Shown here: piece by piece, positions 61,654 through 64,000 of the stretch
How positions within the stretch are numbered: the stretch's first letter is position 1
Layout: every line of letters begins with the position of its first letter
DNA from: Steinernema hermaphroditum
Lineage: Eukaryota; Nematoda; Chromadorea; Rhabditida; Steinernematidae
DNA: 64,000 nt
Reading direction: 5' to 3'
NCBI GenBank assembly: GCA_030435675.1
Contig: CM059622.1
Coordinates: 12,090,001 to 12,154,000, forward strand
Position numbers and translations under genes: made by a program
Notes under the pieces: model-generated
Seen by the model: the letters and a program-made list of their open reading frames with translations, nothing else
Told to the model about the DNA's origin: nothing
Database searches by the model: none

Positions 61654-61701
61654 TGCAATGCAAGGTTCAAATGGTTCGACGATAAGGAAGCATGTCTACA
61701 G
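61654..61701 (+). pseudogene. Degenerate fifth repeat exon of the cysteine-rich gene
   Basis: The 16 codons read CNARFKWFDDKEACLQ. They match the end of repeat 1 (CSAGFEWSADKETCQQ), including the exact C-x12-C spacing and the FxW core. The rest of the repeat is missing upstream, and it lies after the polyadenylation signal. It is best read as the remnant of an ancestral additional repeat exon. Confidence 0.7.
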
Positions 61702-62190
61702 GCTTTGGTTGCATATACGATTACCTGAACGTACGAGTTTCAGTAAAATGAAAATGTGTGCTAAATTGAGAAGTTGCACTTTCGCGGATGAATAATTTTT
61801 ATCTTTCACGCAGACGTGCATTTCAGAGTTGATCTTTAATCTGCGGCTATGCACGTTTCCAGGTGAAATCATGACGTTCGGAAAAGTGTCTGAGAAAAAC
61901 GGCTTTGCAACAAAGTAGAACTAACGGTCATTTCCTTGGAAGTGATCTAGCACGCCTAGTCAGTATGATAACATATGACGATAGGAGTGCTAGAAGAACC
62001 AGAAATACACGATTGGCATTATGGACTTTTGCCAACGGACTGCATCCATGAATCGAAGGCATTCAACTTGTATTTCGATGGGTTTCTTCTAAACTACGAG
62101 CAATATTTTTTTTTCAAACTTTTTGAATCAAAGAAATTTCGCCCTGAATGACACCAAATTATCCAAGTAGAGGACCTTTCTTGCACCCAG
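61702..62190. other. Intergenic
   Basis: AT-rich sequence; no gene, RNA or repeat that I can support. Confidence 0.5.
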
Positions 62191-62250
62191 CCTCATTCCC
62201 GATGCGGGCTTGATGTCGAACTTGTCGGTGGCGGCGCGCTTCACGTGGAA
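62191..62250 (-). pseudogene. Coding-like remnant, copy 2
   Basis: The minus-strand frame reads FHVKRAATDKFDIKPASGMR, related to the remnant at 57,387-57,441 (shared FDI, A, GM and basic residues). The frame is open for some distance on either side, but no start, splice or family signature could be fixed. Confidence 0.4.
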
Positions 62251-63169
62251 ATCGTCAAAACTCAAGTAATGTCGACGGGGGTAACTTCAGGGTGATTTCT
62301 CACGCAACCCGGATCCCTGGCATCTGTACATACTGCTGTTGATGTTGGTCAGATTAGGGCATCCGGGTGTCCCAATTCCTTCAGGAAGCCGGAAAACTCA
62401 GTGATTCCACACGGTTTATCGTCAAACCAAGCGTACACTCAAGGAGCAACTGAAGGAATGACCACTGACCACCGCGACACCAGTGAGATTCCGTTGGAAA
62501 TTACTACATTTCCATATACCCTATAATAGGGGAACAATCCTAATTTCTCAAAGATTTTTCTTTTCACTCTACTTCCTTCTAAACTCTATCTATCTCACTA
62601 TCTAATGTAAACGTTAATCTTTAAGTAAAGGAGTTTCCCCACGGAAGCGTGATATCTGAGAATATGTTGATTATTAAGTTTTGCAAAAACGTGGAATTCA
62701 GATAACCGCTGGGAACATTACGAATGGAATAGGGATCGCCGAACCGACCAAAGATTACCGGAAGCAAGTGTTCAAAAGACCACTAAATTTAAACCTAAAC
62801 ACATTTTCCATTTTCATAACCGACGATTAGTTTGTCCCACTAGTTGCAAATGGTGCGCGCAATCTTCTTACTCGCTTGTTCTTGTGGAAATCTTACAGTT
62901 AAATAACATTCTCACGTTCTTTTTCACTAAAACCATATTGCGATTCTGTGAGCATCTCTTCTTGGCGAAGCGATTTCAGCAGAATTTGATTTTTCCTCTT
63001 AATGGTCGTGTGAAGTTCACGTGCACTTCGAAACTTCACTTTGCGGAAGGTTCATAGTTAACAATGAAAGACCACTACTGTAATGGAGCGCCACTCCCAC
63101 CGATGAGAAATCTACGATTACGACAGCACTGGACGCGCACAAGTCTCCATTTAAAAGTGTAACTCCCGT
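62251..63169. other. Intergenic upstream of chemoreceptor C
   Basis: Mostly AT-rich sequence with no recognisable feature. A reverse open frame at about 63,017-63,322 overlaps the receptor exon and is treated as a shadow. Confidence 0.5.
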
Positions 63170-63170
63170 C

Positions 63171-63183
63171 TCGTTTCTTGCAG
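63171..63183 (+). promoter_or_regulatory. 3' splice acceptor upstream of chemoreceptor C
   Basis: TCGTTTCTTGCAG ends at 63,183, 10 nt before the ATG at 63,194. A second possible acceptor, ATCTTTCAG, ends at 63,192. Trans-splicing is likely, as for the other receptors. Confidence 0.5.
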
Positions 63184-63193
63184 ATCTTTCAGG

Positions 63194-64000
63194 ATGGGAG
63201 TCAAAGAAAACACGGTCTACATGTCCTCTGCCTCCATTCTTATGAGCGTCATAGTCATCGGCATCAATTCGTATCTTCTCATGCGTTTTGTCCTGAGGAA
63301 GCATAGTGCGAGTATGCAACATTACTCGATACTCAAAATCAAGATGGCTTTCGATTGGTGCTTTGCTCTGGTTACGGTTGTCTACTCAGGGTCTGTAATT
63401 TCACGGATATATGGTAAATGAGTGTCCTACAAAGTGGAATAATGCGTATTTAGGGATAACTGGTATGCAGATTCTGTTCTACTGCGGCAACGTGATCCAA
63501 TCGATGGAGGCGGCTTTGGGCGTTCTCAACGTCTTCATCGCTTCGGATCGTCTTTGTGCCATGAGGAAACCACTTCATTATAGCAGATATTATAATGGAG
63601 TTATACAGAAAACTGCCATTGCAACGGTGTCTGTCGGTATTAGCATCTGTTTTGTGACGTACAGCGTTACCCGACCCAATATGTCTGATGGATATATGTT
63701 CACTCATCTGGTGAACAGACTGGTTCAGAGTATAATCCACCTCACCACTGTTGGCATTCTTCTCTTCAGCATGGTAGTCACAGCGGTATTTCTTTATGAC
63801 TTTCACGGATTTCTGAAGAAGCAAAGGACCAACCATTTGATGTCCTATACAAGGAGTGTAAACGCGGTAAAATGGAGAACTTATGGCTACCAATGTAATG
63901 CGCAATATTTACAGGCGAATCGTGTTGTTGTCTACCTAATGGCTATCGAATTCGTATGTCTAGTCGTTCCCAACTTTTTGGAAGTTATTCTTCGACATTA
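63194..64000 (+). CDS. Nematode 7TM chemoreceptor, srbc-like (paralogue C), cut by the window end
   Basis: Exons 63194-63413, 63454-63866 and 63915 to beyond 64000. The intron phases (1, then 0) and exon sizes match paralogues A and B; the introns are 40 and 48 bp. The N-terminal exon has two hydrophobic segments and the KMAFD motif. Exon 2 has DRLCAMRKPLHY after segment 3, and exon 3 begins ANRVVVYLMAIEF, the segment 6 signature. Only about 28 codons of the last exon (65 codons in A and B) are in the window, so the C-terminus is missing. It lies on the opposite strand to A and B and more than 3.7 kb from B. The frame is intact as far as seen. Confidence 0.75.

Overview
The window looks like nematode nuclear DNA. 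The evidence is: most introns are very short (41-52 bp; one of 161 bp) and their acceptors read TTTCAG, TTTAG or CCTAG. Four genes have a splice acceptor only 10-15 nt upstream of the start codon, as expected for spliced-leader addition. Three genes encode nematode-type chemoreceptors, and one encodes a diverged PP1-like phosphatase of the kind expanded in nematodes. The short introns suggest a rhabditid; the species cannot be read from the sequence.

Layout: (1) Bases 1-52,027 are satellite DNA with a 173/174-bp unit, roughly 297 monomers. A run of exactly 500 N (17,638-18,137) splits it. The unit runs in one orientation to the left (about 102 monomers, almost all 173 bp) and in the opposite orientation to the right (about 195 monomers, a mix of 173 and 174 bp). 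Both arms carry higher-order duplications whose offsets are multiples of the monomer. The many 78-codon reading frames in the arrays are by-products of the repeat and are not annotated as genes. (2) At 52,028-53,632 the array ends in unique DNA holding a complete short hAT transposon (14-bp terminal inverted repeats, perfect 8-bp target duplication, remnant of the transposase C-terminal domain). A 192-bp palindromic MITE-like element starts 22 bp after its target duplication. (3) At 53,648-55,288 lies an intact six-exon PP1-like Ser/Thr phosphatase gene. (4) At 55,354-55,678 there is a GC-rich, LTR- or promoter-like segment with two TATAAAAG boxes and an AATAAA; its left edge contains an 18-bp exact match to the satellite monomer. 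(5) At 56,102-59,402 two paralogous srbc-like 7TM receptor genes lie on the minus strand. A third, on the plus strand, starts at 63,194 and runs off the window; all three share the same intron positions and phases. (6) At 60,238-61,573 a secreted protein gene encodes four tandem copies of an 8-cysteine repeat, one per exon, and a degenerate fifth repeat exon follows.

The genes do not form an obvious pathway: the phosphatase, receptors and cysteine-rich secreted protein look like ordinary nematode accessory genes beside a very large satellite block. The items most worth follow-up are the satellite itself (inverted arms, higher-order structure, a near-match to the CENP-B box, and a short match to a nearby promoter-like element), the 8-Cys repeat family, and the complete hAT element at the array edge.
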